Shown in pieces: positions 1 through 8,487 of a stretch of DNA of 64,000 bases. The stretch's first letter is position 1; each line of letters starts with the position of its first letter. The DNA is taken from contig NZ_RJPR01000001.1 in NCBI RefSeq assembly GCF_003943465.1, forward strand, positions 385,071-449,070, written 5' to 3'. Under the pieces are notes generated by a model. That model saw nothing but the letters and a program-made list of their open reading frames with translations, was not told where the DNA came from and searched no databases. The DNA is from Streptococcus cristatus (GTDB lineage: Bacteria; Bacillota; Bacilli; Lactobacillales; Streptococcaceae). The position numbers and the translations under genes were made by a program.

Positions 1-57
1 GCTCAAGCCAAGCTGACCGCCCGTACCAGCACTGGCAGTATTGAGATTAGTCATTAA
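1..57 (+). CDS. C-terminal end of a possible DUF4097-like protein (partial)
   Basis: Frame 1 is open from the window edge to a TAA at 55-57 and encodes the ending LTARTSTGSIEISH. The alternating S/T-G-S-I pattern resembles the beta-strand repeats of DUF4097-type (adhesin-like beta-helix) proteins, but only 18 residues are visible. It is followed at once by a terminator, which supports a real gene end. The family call is a guess from the repeat texture. Confidence 0.4.
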   Translation, partial: AQAKLTARTSTGSIEISH

Positions 58-63
58 AAATAG

Positions 64-90
64 AACGGAGCCTGATTGGTTCCGTTTTTT
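64..90 (+). terminator. Rho-independent terminator of the upstream gene
   Basis: AACGGA (64-69) pairs with TCCGTT (81-86), followed by a run of T. It closes the transcript of the partial gene at the window start. Confidence 0.75.
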
Positions 91-129
91 ATGGTCAAAA
101 TGGTAAAATAAGATAGAGAGGGGTTTCGA

Positions 130-744
130 ATGACAAATTATAAATGGATATTTTTTGATATTGGTTCTACTTTAATCAATGAAGAGAAAGCTTATCAAGA
201 TAGGATTGAACAAGCAATTGCAGGAACAAATATCACTTATGATGCATTTTATCAGCGGATGCTACTATCATTTAAAGAGGGGCAAAAGGGAGATTTAATA
301 GCATTACAAGAATTTGGCCTAGAACGTCCGAAATGGAACTCTGAACTAGAAACGCTTTACCCAGATACAAAAACGGTCTTAGAAATACTACATAATCGCT
401 ATAAAATAGGTATTATTGCTAATCAACTATCCGGCTTAGAGGAGCGATTAGAAAAGTTTGCTATCAGACAATGGATTGATCTGATTATCTCATCAGCTGA
501 CTGTGGATTTTCCAAACCTAGTTCTAAAATTTTTCAACTAGCCCTTCAACAAGCTTCATGTTCTGCTTCATCTGCTATTATGCTTGGTGACAGACTTGAT
601 AATGATATTGCGCCAGCTAAGACATTAGGCATGAAAACTATTTGGATCAAACAAGGATTTAGTGCATATAGTCCAATCCAATCACCGTCAGAAGAACCTG
701 ATTTTACTGTAAATTCCTTATCGGACTTGCTAAAAATTCTCTAA
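130..744 (+). CDS. HAD-superfamily hydrolase (class IA, phosphatase-like)
   Basis: A 204-aa cytoplasmic HAD hydrolase, probably a small-molecule phosphatase of unknown substrate. Motif I is FFDIGSTL with nucleophile Asp10. The second Asp of the usual DxD is Gly12 here, which is unusual for a phosphatase and may alter chemistry. The motif III lysine is in FSKPSSKIF (about residue 125), and motif IV is MLGDRLDNDIAPAK (about 147-160). The cap lies between residues 20 and 90. The start is the ATG at 130, with GAGAGGGG just upstream. It is a single gene between a terminator and the LD-carboxypeptidase gene. The HAD assignment is firm; the reaction is not. Confidence 0.85.
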   Translation: MTNYKWIFFDIGSTLINEEKAYQDRIEQAIAGTNITYDAFYQRMLLSFKEGQKGDLIALQEFGLERPKWNSELETLYPDTKTVLEILHNRYKIGIIANQLSGLEERLEKFAIRQWIDLIISSADCGFSKPSSKIFQLALQQASCSASSAIMLGDRLDNDIAPAKTLGMKTIWIKQGFSAYSPIQSPSEEPDFTVNSLSDLLKIL

Positions 745-812
745 CCCCACCTTTACTTCCTATAGCCTTTATGTTATGATACTCTATAAAAAATTATCAC
801 AAGGAGGTTCCT

Positions 813-1766
813 ATGAAAAAACTCACATCTGGCATGCACATTCGGGTCGTCAGCCCCTCAGCGTCAATCGAACACATCGGTGGCTTTGAGGCCAATCTAG
901 CCGCCAAGGAGCGCTTGGAAAAGCTAGGATTTACCGTGTCTTTTTCGGAGCATTATCTGGAAAATGATATACTAGGCTCTGCCTCCATCGAAAGCCGAGT
1001 GGCAGACATCCATGCTGCCTTTTCGGATGATTCCGTTGATGCTATTCTAGCCACTATCGGCGGTTTCAACTGCAATGAGCTCCTGCCCTATCTGGACTTT
1101 GAATTGATTGCTAGAAATCCTAAGATTTTCTGCGGCTACTCGGATACTACTGCCTTGCTCAACGCTATCTATAGCAAGACCGGCATGAAAACCTACATGG
1201 GACCGTCCTACTCCAGCTTTAAAATGGATGCCCTGCAGGACTATCAGACCGAGAGCTGGCTCAAGGCCGTCAGCCAGACTTCTTATGAATTGACTCCTAG
1301 TGAGAAATGGGGCAGTAATGCTTGGTATCTACCCGATGCGCCACTGACCTTCCATGAGACAGAGTGGAAAATCTACAACCATGGAAAAGCCCAAGCCACT
1401 GCTATCGGCGGCAATCTCTCCACCTTCTCACTTCTGCGTGGAACACCCTATGCCCCAACAGATGAAAACTATGTCCTCTTTTCTGAAAGCGCTGAAGAAG
1501 ATGATTATTTTGAATTTAACCGCAATCTAGCTGCCCTCCTTCAGGCCTATCCCAACCCACAGGCCCTTCTCATTGGCCGCTTTCCAAAAGAATGTCAGAT
1601 GACAGAAGAACTACTCCTTTATATCTTGGACAAACATCCAATTCTCAAACAAATTCCCGTCCTCTACGACTTGGACTTTGCCCACACCCAGCCACTCTTT
1701 ACCATTACCATCGGTGCTCAAGTGACGGTGGATACAGAGAAAATGTCTATCAGAATTGATGAATAA
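813..1766 (+). CDS. S66 family LD-carboxypeptidase / MccF-like peptidase
   Basis: A 317-aa serine peptidase of family S66. Members trim the terminal D-Ala from L,D-linked murein tetrapeptides or inactivate microcin-C-type peptide-nucleotides (MccF). The nucleophile is Ser110 in FCGYSDTTALL, preceded by the conserved IGGFNCNELL loop. GGNLSTFSLLRGT and a late DFAHTQPLF histidine supply the rest of the expected catalytic set. There is no signal peptide, so it is cytoplasmic, as usual for recycling LdcA. AAGGAGG lies 7 nt before the ATG. It is monocistronic with its own terminator. LdcA and MccF roles cannot be told apart from sequence alone. Confidence 0.9.
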   Translation: MKKLTSGMHIRVVSPSASIEHIGGFEANLAAKERLEKLGFTVSFSEHYLENDILGSASIESRVADIHAAFSDDSVDAILATIGGFNCNELLPYLDFELIARNPKIFCGYSDTTALLNAIYSKTGMKTYMGPSYSSFKMDALQDYQTESWLKAVSQTSYELTPSEKWGSNAWYLPDAPLTFHETEWKIYNHGKAQATAIGGNLSTFSLLRGTPYAPTDENYVLFSESAEEDDYFEFNRNLAALLQAYPNPQALLIGRFPKECQMTEELLLYILDKHPILKQIPVLYDLDFAHTQPLFTITIGAQVTVDTEKMSIRIDE

Positions 1767-1773
1767 ACAAGAG

Positions 1774-1800
1774 ACGACCTCCAAACAAAAGGTCGTTTTT
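1774..1800 (+). terminator. Rho-independent terminator after the LD-carboxypeptidase gene
   Basis: ACGACCT (1774-1780) and AGGTCGT (1790-1796) form the stem, followed by TTTT. Confidence 0.8.
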
Positions 1801-1805
1801 GATAT

Positions 1806-3056
1806 CTAAAAGTCATGAATCATCTCTAAACAGCGCTCCAAATCCACATCCCGCTCCAGATGCTCAACTGTCCAAGGAATAAGAATGTCTGGTTCAATCC
1901 CCTTGTCTGTCATACTCTGTCCCTTATCAAGTGCTAGAGCGCGTGAAGTTGGAAAGTTCAAACTATAGTCACCATAATCTACCTGACAGCAGTTAGAATA
2001 ATCTAGTATTCCAAGAGTCGGGCGCCCCAGAACCGTCACCTTAGGAAAACATTTCATCATCTGGACAAAATTGTCTCCCGACGAAGCACAGTAGACATCT
2101 GCCAAGACAAAAATCTTCTCAAGATGGCTTCCTCCTTTCACATTAGGAAACATTTCCCTGTCCTCGCCTCCAAATTTAACATAGCCTTTGCCCCGATTGG
2201 CCTGCAGGTCTTGCATGATTATCTCCAACAAATCCTTCGTCTCCTGATTAATCCCTTCCTGCTGCACGTAGGCTTCAAAATCTTTCAAACGCAGGTCAAC
2301 ATTCCGCTCTGTGTAGAGAATTTCCATCCCTTCATCAGTCCAGCCCAAGTCAGAATAGACTTGCCCCTCAGAAAGAGCATAGTGGAGCAGAGGAAAATAC
2401 AGCGAGTCCATCCCGCCAGTATTTTGACGGACATCAATCACCAGACAAGCAGCCCTCTTGATAGTATCTTGTGCTTCCTGATAGAGTTTGTTGATGGCTT
2501 TCTCGTTCCTAAAGTCATCCAAACGGAGATAAATAACACCCTTTTCTAACTCTTTCCATTCAAATCGACTCTCTACAGGATTCTGGCTAGGCTCAACTGA
2601 AAGGATTTGCTCTACTCCTGCTCGCAAAACAGTCACTTGCCTAGCTTTTGAAATCAACTCGCTCCACTCACGGTAGTTTCGCTCAGGCGTTGAACTGGTA
2701 AAATACGCTCGGTGCATCCTATAAAACTCTTCTAGATGCTGTCCATCCAGTTTCACAATTTGATCGCCCGCCTGCAAATTCGTATCTGCATTAGCCTGCT
2801 CAACATAAAGTCCTTGGATTGTTGAACGTAGAACAAAACCTTTTGGTTTAGCATATTTCTCCCGAAAAGCTACGTGGCCGATAACTCCGAAGCTAGCTAG
2901 ATAAGTCTGAACCTGATAAAGAAAATCCTTTTCACTCATATCGTCTGAAATACATTCGCGAAAACCAGTCGGATCCGCACCGGCAATATCCTTTTTAGTT
3001 GCCGAATCTTGGGTCATAATCGAAACAACATCTTCAAAAATAGCCGTTTTTCTCAT
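1806..3056 (-). CDS. S41 family peptidase-like protein (tail-specific protease fold)
   Basis: A 416-aa protein with an S41 (C-terminal processing peptidase) fold. A PDZ-like segment (GLYVEQANADTNLQAGDQIVKLDG) precedes the peptidase core with CLVIDVRQNTGGMDSLYF. The predicted nucleophile lies in the segment VYCASSGDNFVQMMKC. No signal peptide is visible, so it may be cytoplasmic, unlike secreted CtpA. I start at 3056 (MRKTAIFED) because GAGGAG sits 7 nt upstream. The longer ORF back to 3137 begins in low-quality sequence overlapping the neighbouring terminator. The substrate is unknown. It stands alone, running toward the LD-carboxypeptidase gene. Confidence 0.75.
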   Translation of the reverse strand: MRKTAIFEDVVSIMTQDSATKKDIAGADPTGFRECISDDMSEKDFLYQVQTYLASFGVIGHVAFREKYAKPKGFVLRSTIQGLYVEQANADTNLQAGDQIVKLDGQHLEEFYRMHRAYFTSSTPERNYREWSELISKARQVTVLRAGVEQILSVEPSQNPVESRFEWKELEKGVIYLRLDDFRNEKAINKLYQEAQDTIKRAACLVIDVRQNTGGMDSLYFPLLHYALSEGQVYSDLGWTDEGMEILYTERNVDLRLKDFEAYVQQEGINQETKDLLEIIMQDLQANRGKGYVKFGGEDREMFPNVKGGSHLEKIFVLADVYCASSGDNFVQMMKCFPKVTVLGRPTLGILDYSNCCQVDYGDYSLNFPTSRALALDKGQSMTDKGIEPDILIPWTVEHLERDVDLERCLEMIHDF

Positions 3057-3121
3057 CGTATTGCTCCTCGTCATTACTGAGACTAGTATATCATTTTTGT
3101 ACATTTTATGCCGATTTAAAC

Positions 3122-3158
3122 AAAAAAATCTAAGCACAATCTCTGCTTAGATTTTTTT
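3122..3158. terminator. Bidirectional terminator after the DUF4353 gene
   Basis: A perfect 15-bp stem, AAAAAAATCTAAGCA (3122-3136) with its complement (3144-3158), and a 7-nt loop. The A and T runs on both sides make it usable in either direction. On the minus strand it ends the VTC-DUF4956-DUF4353 operon. Confidence 0.85.
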
Positions 3159-3162
3159 CTAA

Positions 3163-4413
3163 TCAATGTCCACCGGGACCGCCACCTTGTCCGTTTGGGG
3201 CACCACCGCCACCAGGGCCATCTGCTGTGATTTCGGTTCGGGTTTGCCCATTAACCGTGATGGTCCCGCCCGTATAAGTAGCCTTACCATCAAAGTCAAA
3301 GGCAGATACAGTGGACGTGATAGCTAGGTTTCCGCCTGTCATGATGATATCGCCGTTGGAGTCAAGGGCGTCTGTATCGCCTTGGCCGACCTCAACCTTG
3401 ATGTCACCTCCAGTAATCTTGATGAAAATCTCAGCCCCAGTCGCCGTACTAGCCGCATTGATTCCATCATCCGTCGCATAAAGGTCAAGTGTACCGCCAT
3501 TAATCGTGACATTTGTTCCCTCTAAAGCTTCGACACTGGACTTGACTGTGATGGTGCCACCGTCGATCACCGCTGCATTGCTAGCATGGAGGCCGTCATC
3601 GCCAGCATTAATCGTAATGGTACCAGACTGGATATAGAGATTCCCGAGCGAAGTGTCCTCGTCATTATCTGCGTGGATCGCATCCTCCGTCGCGGTAATA
3701 TCCAGACTAGCCTCCTTGATGTTGATGGCATCGTTGGCTGACAAGCCATTCTTGTAACCTTTAATCGTATAAGTCCCGCCTGTGATGCGCAGGTCATCAT
3801 TAGACTCGACTGCGTTACCATATTTTCCTTCGATGGTCAGACTGCCTGAGCCGTTAAAGGTCAAGTCGTCCTTACTGTAAATGGCCGCATCGTAGTCAGT
3901 ATTGGTGTGATTGGCTGAGTCAGAAATGCTATTCTTGCTGCCTTCAGCTAGGGTAATGAAGGTCTTATCTGCATTTTCTACCACAATCGCTGCATCCGTC
4001 CCTGTCATGGTCACACCATCCAAGACGATTTGTACCTTGTCTTGATCGCCAGCCTTGACAACAATCTGCACATTTTCACTGCTGCCAGAGAGGACATAGG
4101 TTCCAGCTGCCGTAATGGTCACCGTTGAGCCAGAAACGCTCGCTCCGTCACCAGAGGTCTTGGCTGTAGAGCCGCTCAAGTTAATCTTGGTCGCTGTCGA
4201 CTCATCATAAGAAGCATCCTGATCACGATCCGTGAAATAGCTAGATGTATCTGTCTTTGTCGTACTGGTACCTGTTTGAGTGGTATTGGTGCTGGCGCTC
4301 GTACTAGTGCTGGACTGACTGGTCACGCTACAAGCTCCCAAGGTGACAGTCATTAGCGCTAGGGGCACCATTAGTTTTATTTTCTGAAATATTTTTTTCT
4401 TGCCTGTTTTCAT
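3163..4413 (-). CDS. Carbohydrate-binding domain lipoprotein (DUF4353)
   Basis: A 416-aa exported lipoprotein. The N-terminal signal peptide ends in a lipobox (LGAC, Cys about residue 28). A Ser/Thr-rich spacer follows, then about 300 residues of repeated beta-helix-type strands (for example SGTYTIKG, GGTLDLYATDDGINA, SGTITINAGDDGLHA). The C-terminus is Gly-rich (GGGGAPNGQGGGPGGH). This matches DUF4353 'carbohydrate-binding domain' proteins, whose ligand is not established. It is the last gene of a three-gene operon, 20 nt after the DUF4956 gene, and is closed by a strong terminator. The acidic Asp-rich loops (DNDEDTS, NAGDDG) suggest cation binding, which is an inference. Confidence 0.85.
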   Translation of the reverse strand: MKTGKKKIFQKIKLMVPLALMTVTLGACSVTSQSSTSTSASTNTTQTGTSTTKTDTSSYFTDRDQDASYDESTATKINLSGSTAKTSGDGASVSGSTVTITAAGTYVLSGSSENVQIVVKAGDQDKVQIVLDGVTMTGTDAAIVVENADKTFITLAEGSKNSISDSANHTNTDYDAAIYSKDDLTFNGSGSLTIEGKYGNAVESNDDLRITGGTYTIKGYKNGLSANDAINIKEASLDITATEDAIHADNDEDTSLGNLYIQSGTITINAGDDGLHASNAAVIDGGTITVKSSVEALEGTNVTINGGTLDLYATDDGINAASTATGAEIFIKITGGDIKVEVGQGDTDALDSNGDIIMTGGNLAITSTVSAFDFDGKATYTGGTITVNGQTRTEITADGPGGGGAPNGQGGGPGGH

Positions 4414-4433
4414 GATTGGCCTCTTTCTAGATA

Positions 4434-5114
4434 TTATAATTCATTTTCTTTCGTGATATAGCGGCTAATGGCAATCTCTAGATTTCCATTGCGCGTACGT
4501 AGGGCATCGATGAGTTCTTTTTCGGTCATTTGACCATTCAGCTGAATGATGTATTTAATCTTGAACAAACTTCCCATATCAGAGGTTTTGACATTAGCCA
4601 GTTCAACATGATTGGCAGCTTTATTGAAAATATCATCAAAAATGCTTTCATAGTCCAGACTTTCTGGTATGACAACAGTCAGCTGGCGCATGGAATGCTT
4701 CATCTGTCCGAAATTGACCACCTCAAGCAGCAGCATGACGAGCGACATGATGAGGGTAAAGACTGTCGCAAAGACCAGATAGCCCATTCCGATAGCAATC
4801 CCGATTGTCATGACTAGGAAAATGGACACCAGCTCCTTGGCTCCTCCCGGTGCGGAACGAAAACGAATCAAGCTGAAAGCTCCCATAACGGCAACCCCTG
4901 CTCCCAAACTTCCATTGACCAAGAAAATCACAATTGCAATCAAGGTCGGCAAAAGCGCCAAACTCATCACAAAGGATTTGCTGTAAACTGTCTTAAACTG
5001 GTAAACATTGGCAATGACTAAGCCCAGAAGCAAGGACACTCCGATAGCCAACATCATCATAGCCGGATCTACGGCCGTATCGGTAAAAATATCATAAAAT
5101 AAATGACTAAGCAT
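4434..5114 (-). CDS. DUF4956 integral membrane protein
   Basis: A 226-aa protein with about four transmembrane segments in the first 135 residues (for example AIGVSLLLGLVIANVYQF, MSLALLPTLIAIVIFLV, VTIGIAIGMGYLVFATVF). A conserved cytoplasmic loop SLIRFRSAPGGAKELVSIF and a soluble C-terminal domain follow. This is the DUF4956 architecture, regularly found beside VTC-domain polyphosphate polymerases. The gene overlaps the upstream VTC gene by 8 nt, implying translational coupling. The function is not established; a partner or channel for the VTC enzyme is an inference from linkage. Confidence 0.88.
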   Translation of the reverse strand: MLSHLFYDIFTDTAVDPAMMMLAIGVSLLLGLVIANVYQFKTVYSKSFVMSLALLPTLIAIVIFLVNGSLGAGVAVMGAFSLIRFRSAPGGAKELVSIFLVMTIGIAIGMGYLVFATVFTLIMSLVMLLLEVVNFGQMKHSMRQLTVVIPESLDYESIFDDIFNKAANHVELANVKTSDMGSLFKIKYIIQLNGQMTEKELIDALRTRNGNLEIAISRYITKENEL

Positions 5115-5832
5115 GATTTACAACTCCTTTATAGTCTGTCGTTTTCTTGTAAGCAACCCCGTATTTGGAAAAGGAGCTTGGGAAGACCTGATGGCGATCC
5201 AAAATCTCACTCAGCCAGAGCGGATAGGCCCCTGGCACCTTGACTTCCATAATCACATGATGATCCGGCAGAAGATTTTCCCCGTAATGACCATGCAAAA
5301 GGCTTAAATCATAGTTGCGGTAGGTCAAATCGTGGTCAATGGTAATCCGAACATTGGGATCCTCAATCCCCTTCATAGAATAACGATTGTAGTAGATATA
5401 CATCATGGGCTGCAGGCCACCGTAGCGCTGACCCAGCCAGTCGATTTCCTCACGAATCTGACAATCCTCAACCTTACTGTGATCGCCCTCCAAGTAAGCC
5501 TCTGCAGCGATTAGATCTGTCGAAATGCGGCGTTTGTAGACAATCTTGCGCACTTTTTTCTTGATTTCCAAAAAGACTTGACTGTCTTCTTTCGGATTTT
5601 CATCGTAAGTCCGCACGCGCAATTTTTCTTTAAAATAGGGCTTTTCCAAGGACTCACGAATCATTTGATAAGTCGGGGTGTCGTAGTAAAGATTATGGAT
5701 GGTCGAGTAAGCATGCTCATCCTCCACCAGATGACTTTCAAACTCGGTCAATAAATCGGCCAAGGTTTCTTTGGAAATAATATATTTGGTTTCAAATCGT
5801 TGAAATTTATCTTTAAATGTCTTTTTAGCCAT
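5107..5832 (-). CDS. VTC-domain (polyphosphate polymerase-like) protein
   Basis: A 241-aa protein with the VTC catalytic tunnel fold (CYTH/TTM relative) that in yeast Vtc4 makes polyphosphate from ATP. Basic and acidic tunnel residues are visible: RFETKYIIS at the start, LYYDTPTY, KLRVRTYD, EIKKKVRKIVYKRRI, YYNRYSMKG, RITIDHDLTYR, IMEVKVPG and FSKYG at the end. I use the ATG at 5832, where GGGGGAG lies 5 nt upstream. The ATG at 5868 lies inside the probable -10 element (5867-5872), so it would be upstream of the transcript start. It is first in the operon with DUF4956 and DUF4353. Whether the bacterial enzyme makes polyphosphate is not shown by sequence. Confidence 0.85.
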   Translation of the reverse strand: MAKKTFKDKFQRFETKYIISKETLADLLTEFESHLVEDEHAYSTIHNLYYDTPTYQMIRESLEKPYFKEKLRVRTYDENPKEDSQVFLEIKKKVRKIVYKRRISTDLIAAEAYLEGDHSKVEDCQIREEIDWLGQRYGGLQPMMYIYYNRYSMKGIEDPNVRITIDHDLTYRNYDLSLLHGHYGENLLPDHHVIMEVKVPGAYPLWLSEILDRHQVFPSSFSKYGVAYKKTTDYKGVVNHA

Positions 5833-5866
5833 GGATTCTCCCCCTGTCTTTCTTGTAACTAGAGCC

Positions 5867-5911
5867 ATTTTACGGATGAAAACTTAAAGCAAGGCTAAAG
5901 AAAACTTAAAG
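5867..5911 (-). promoter_or_regulatory. Promoter with three tandem 11-bp repeats (OmpR/PhoB-type operator) before the VTC operon
   Basis: Read on the minus strand, 5911-5901 and 5889-5879 are both CTTTAAGTTTT, and 5900-5890 is the variant CTTTAGCCTTG. They tile exactly every 11 bp. A TAAAAT -10 lies at 5872-5867, so the repeats cover the -35 region, where no good -35 is seen. Direct 11-bp repeats over a missing -35 are the layout of OmpR/PhoB-family activated promoters. The regulator identity is unknown. Confidence 0.6.
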
Positions 5912-5985
5912 AAAACAAAACATTCACATTTTCATACCGAATAAAATAGACTTGTGGAGAAAATCTACACAATAAAATTCTCTAC

Positions 5986-6001
5986 TGTTTCACGTGAAAC
6001 A
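5986..6001. other. parS: parS site 1 (ParB binding)
   Basis: TGTTTCACGTGAAACA is a perfect 16-bp palindrome matching the streptococcal/Bacillus parS consensus. It is intergenic, about 43 kb left of dnaA. Confidence 0.92.
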
Positions 6002-6033
6002 AAAAAACTTGGTTTTGTTCACAAAACCAAGTT
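6002..6033 (-). terminator. Terminator of the YhgE/Pip gene
   Basis: AACTTGGTTTTG (6006-6017) pairs with CAAAACCAAGTT (6022-6033). On the minus strand the stem is followed by seven T. Confidence 0.85.
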
Positions 6034-6073
6034 GTTCCTTTCGAAGAGAAAATAGTCTGCGCTCTTCTCTATT

Positions 6074-8473
6074 TTAAATAATTTCTTTCTTATCAGGACG
6101 ATAGGCCATTGTACCTAAAGCCATGAAAATCAGTAAAGTTGCGGACAGGAAGGCTAGTTGCCCACCGATTTGACCATTCATCGAGATCGTTTCCCTCAGT
6201 CCTGACACCGCATAGCTCATCGGCAAGATTGGATTGAGCATTTGGAAGATTTCCGCCGTCAGGGGCAGCGGATAAGTACCAGCGCTGGAAGCCAACTGCA
6301 GGAGCAAGAGGATCAAGGAGATAAAGGCCCCAACCTTACTATCCCAAGTGACCAGAGTCGTCACAACCGCCATAAAGGCCATGCTGGCTAAAACAGTCAA
6401 GGCCAGCGTCATCCATTCGTAGTTGGCCTCAAGACCAATCAAATGAACCGCTCCATAGACCAAGATGCCTGCTAAAACAGAAATCAAGCCATTGACCTCC
6501 AGACGAGCCTTGAGCCAAGCTTTGCGAGAAGCTGGAACTTGACCAGAAGGGAGCGTGCCAAAAATAACATTGGTCGAAATCGCCGCCACAAAGAGAGCAA
6601 CAGAAATCATGTAGGGAGCCATACCAACACCATTTTTACCGACTTGATCTTTATCTGTCTTTTTCAGCTCAACAGGGCCAGCCAAGGCTGCCGCATTGTC
6701 CTCTGTCACTGAAAGCTCGGACAATTGACCCTTGGCATCCGTCAACCCTGTATTTAGAGTCTGAGCGCCGATTGATAAATTTCCCAGCCCACTGTTTAAG
6801 GTCAGACCACCTGCTGCTAACTGCTGAGAACCATCTGCCATTTGAGTGGCACCTGTAGATAATGTTTGCATCCCTGTGACCAAAGTAGATGATTTATCAT
6901 TTAATTGAGAGAGGCCTGAGCTGATTTGACCGATTCCTGAAGTCACTTGGTCATTATGGCTCGCTAAATTAGCCGCTCCTTGAGAAAGCTGGTCGACCCC
7001 TGTAGTATAAGCGGCTACTCCCTGAGCTACTTGAGAAAGGCCACCTGTATAAGCCGTAATGCCTTGAGAAAGGGTCGCTGAACCAGTGCTGGCAGAGGAT
7101 AAAGCTTCATTTACTTGACCTAGACCACCATAGAGACCACTAATCATAGCTGAAGCACCTGGCAGGACTTGGTTGGCTGCTGCCGACAGCTGACTTGCCT
7201 GACTGCTGGCTGTTTGCAGCCCTTGCAGATTCGTTTGGATAGCTTGGACTTCCTGTACAATGGCTGCCGCTGCACTACTGCTAGAATCAGCACCGCCTGC
7301 TAGAGCGGCTTTTAGTTCTTCTTGCTCATCAGCAGAAAGTTTTTGGTAAGCAGCTGTGCCTTCCAAAGCTGCCATGGCTGCTGCCCGATCACTTTGCGCA
7401 CTACTTGCCAAAGACTGGGCATTGGTCGCAATCGTCGTGAGAGAAGCCGCAATTGTTTCCGTTGGCAAGCTCGTTCCCGATGTGGCATTTTGAATGGCCG
7501 TATTGAGCTGATCTAGACCCGCCGTCAACTGAGCAACCTTTTCTTGATTAGCAGTAACGCTGCTATTAACGGAGGATTGCAGTTCTGCCAAACCGCTGTT
7601 TAGGCGCTCCACACCAGCGACTAATTCCTGTGAATTGCCCGTCAGTTGGTTGGTTCCATTTAGTAAAGTTTGTGACTGAGCGGTTAATTGACTGGCACCA
7701 GCTGAAAGCTGCCCAACTCCATCTGTATATTCCGTCATCTTGCTAGTAAAAGTCGGCAAGCCGGCATTGATCTGAGCCACTCCATTTGTGTATGCTACCA
7801 GACCTGTTGACAGCGCTGTGGCTCCATCTGAGAAAGTGAGGCTAGACTGAGCTAGACTTTCCAAGTTAGTAGACAGCTTTTGGCTACCGTTTGCCAGTTC
7901 CTGGCTACCTTCGGCCAATTTAGCTGTGCCATCGGCAGCTGTTCCAAGTCCACCTTTTAGCTTATCCATACTCGCAAAAAGGCTTGTCACATAGCTGTTT
8001 GTAATCTTCTGACTGACCGATTGCTTCATCGAAGTCATGGCAGAATCACTCATTTTGCTGGCGATAAAACTATGACCACTGGATGTTTGGTAGTGGATCG
8101 TAACTTGCTTAGGCTGATTGCTTAAGATACTAGCCGCATTGGCTGACAGATCCTTTGGCAGAGTCACCACCATGTAATAGTCGCCCTTTTCCAATCCCTT
8201 CTCTGCCTGATCCTTATCCACAAAATGAAAATCCATCGCTGCATTTTTCTTCATATCTTGAACCATATCTGAACCAATGGACAAGTCTTTTCCATATAAG
8301 CTCGCCTTCTGGTCCTGATTGACCACCGCTACTGGCAAATCAGAAAGCTTGCCATACGGATCCCACATAGAGCTCAAAAAAATCACATTATACAAGGCTG
8401 GAATCAAGGCAACCCCCAGCATGACTACAATAATCTTCGGTTTTTTGAAGATGGCTTTCCATTCTTTGAACAT
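6074..8473 (-). CDS. YhgE/Pip family membrane protein
   Basis: A 799-aa protein with one N-terminal membrane helix (IIVVMLGVALIPALYNVIF). A very long extracytoplasmic region of Ser/Gly/Ala heptad-like repeats (LAEGSQELANGSQKL, LSQGITAYTGGLSQVA and similar) follows, then five to six C-terminal helices ending at the ABC-2-like bundle. This is the YhgE/Pip layout (phage infection protein relatives; in some streptococci linked to T7SS or peptide export). Start 8473 (MFKEWKAIF) has AAGGAG 7 nt upstream; the longer ORF to 8530 runs across the promoter. The divergent TetR gene is its probable regulator. The transported or bound ligand is unknown. Confidence 0.88.
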   Translation of the reverse strand: MFKEWKAIFKKPKIIVVMLGVALIPALYNVIFLSSMWDPYGKLSDLPVAVVNQDQKASLYGKDLSIGSDMVQDMKKNAAMDFHFVDKDQAEKGLEKGDYYMVVTLPKDLSANAASILSNQPKQVTIHYQTSSGHSFIASKMSDSAMTSMKQSVSQKITNSYVTSLFASMDKLKGGLGTAADGTAKLAEGSQELANGSQKLSTNLESLAQSSLTFSDGATALSTGLVAYTNGVAQINAGLPTFTSKMTEYTDGVGQLSAGASQLTAQSQTLLNGTNQLTGNSQELVAGVERLNSGLAELQSSVNSSVTANQEKVAQLTAGLDQLNTAIQNATSGTSLPTETIAASLTTIATNAQSLASSAQSDRAAAMAALEGTAAYQKLSADEQEELKAALAGGADSSSSAAAAIVQEVQAIQTNLQGLQTASSQASQLSAAANQVLPGASAMISGLYGGLGQVNEALSSASTGSATLSQGITAYTGGLSQVAQGVAAYTTGVDQLSQGAANLASHNDQVTSGIGQISSGLSQLNDKSSTLVTGMQTLSTGATQMADGSQQLAAGGLTLNSGLGNLSIGAQTLNTGLTDAKGQLSELSVTEDNAAALAGPVELKKTDKDQVGKNGVGMAPYMISVALFVAAISTNVIFGTLPSGQVPASRKAWLKARLEVNGLISVLAGILVYGAVHLIGLEANYEWMTLALTVLASMAFMAVVTTLVTWDSKVGAFISLILLLLQLASSAGTYPLPLTAEIFQMLNPILPMSYAVSGLRETISMNGQIGGQLAFLSATLLIFMALGTMAYRPDKKEII

Positions 8474-8487
8474 CTTTTCTCCTTTTT

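Noticed and set aside
2124..2549. Plus-strand ORF of 141 codons opposite the S41 protease
   Set aside because: It lies fully inside the real minus-strand gene, has no ribosome site and encodes no recognisable domain; it is a shadow frame.
5932..5939. ACCGAATA resembling a com-box on the plus strand
   Set aside because: It differs from TACGAATA and leads into the minus-strand YhgE/Pip gene terminator, so no plausible target lies downstream.
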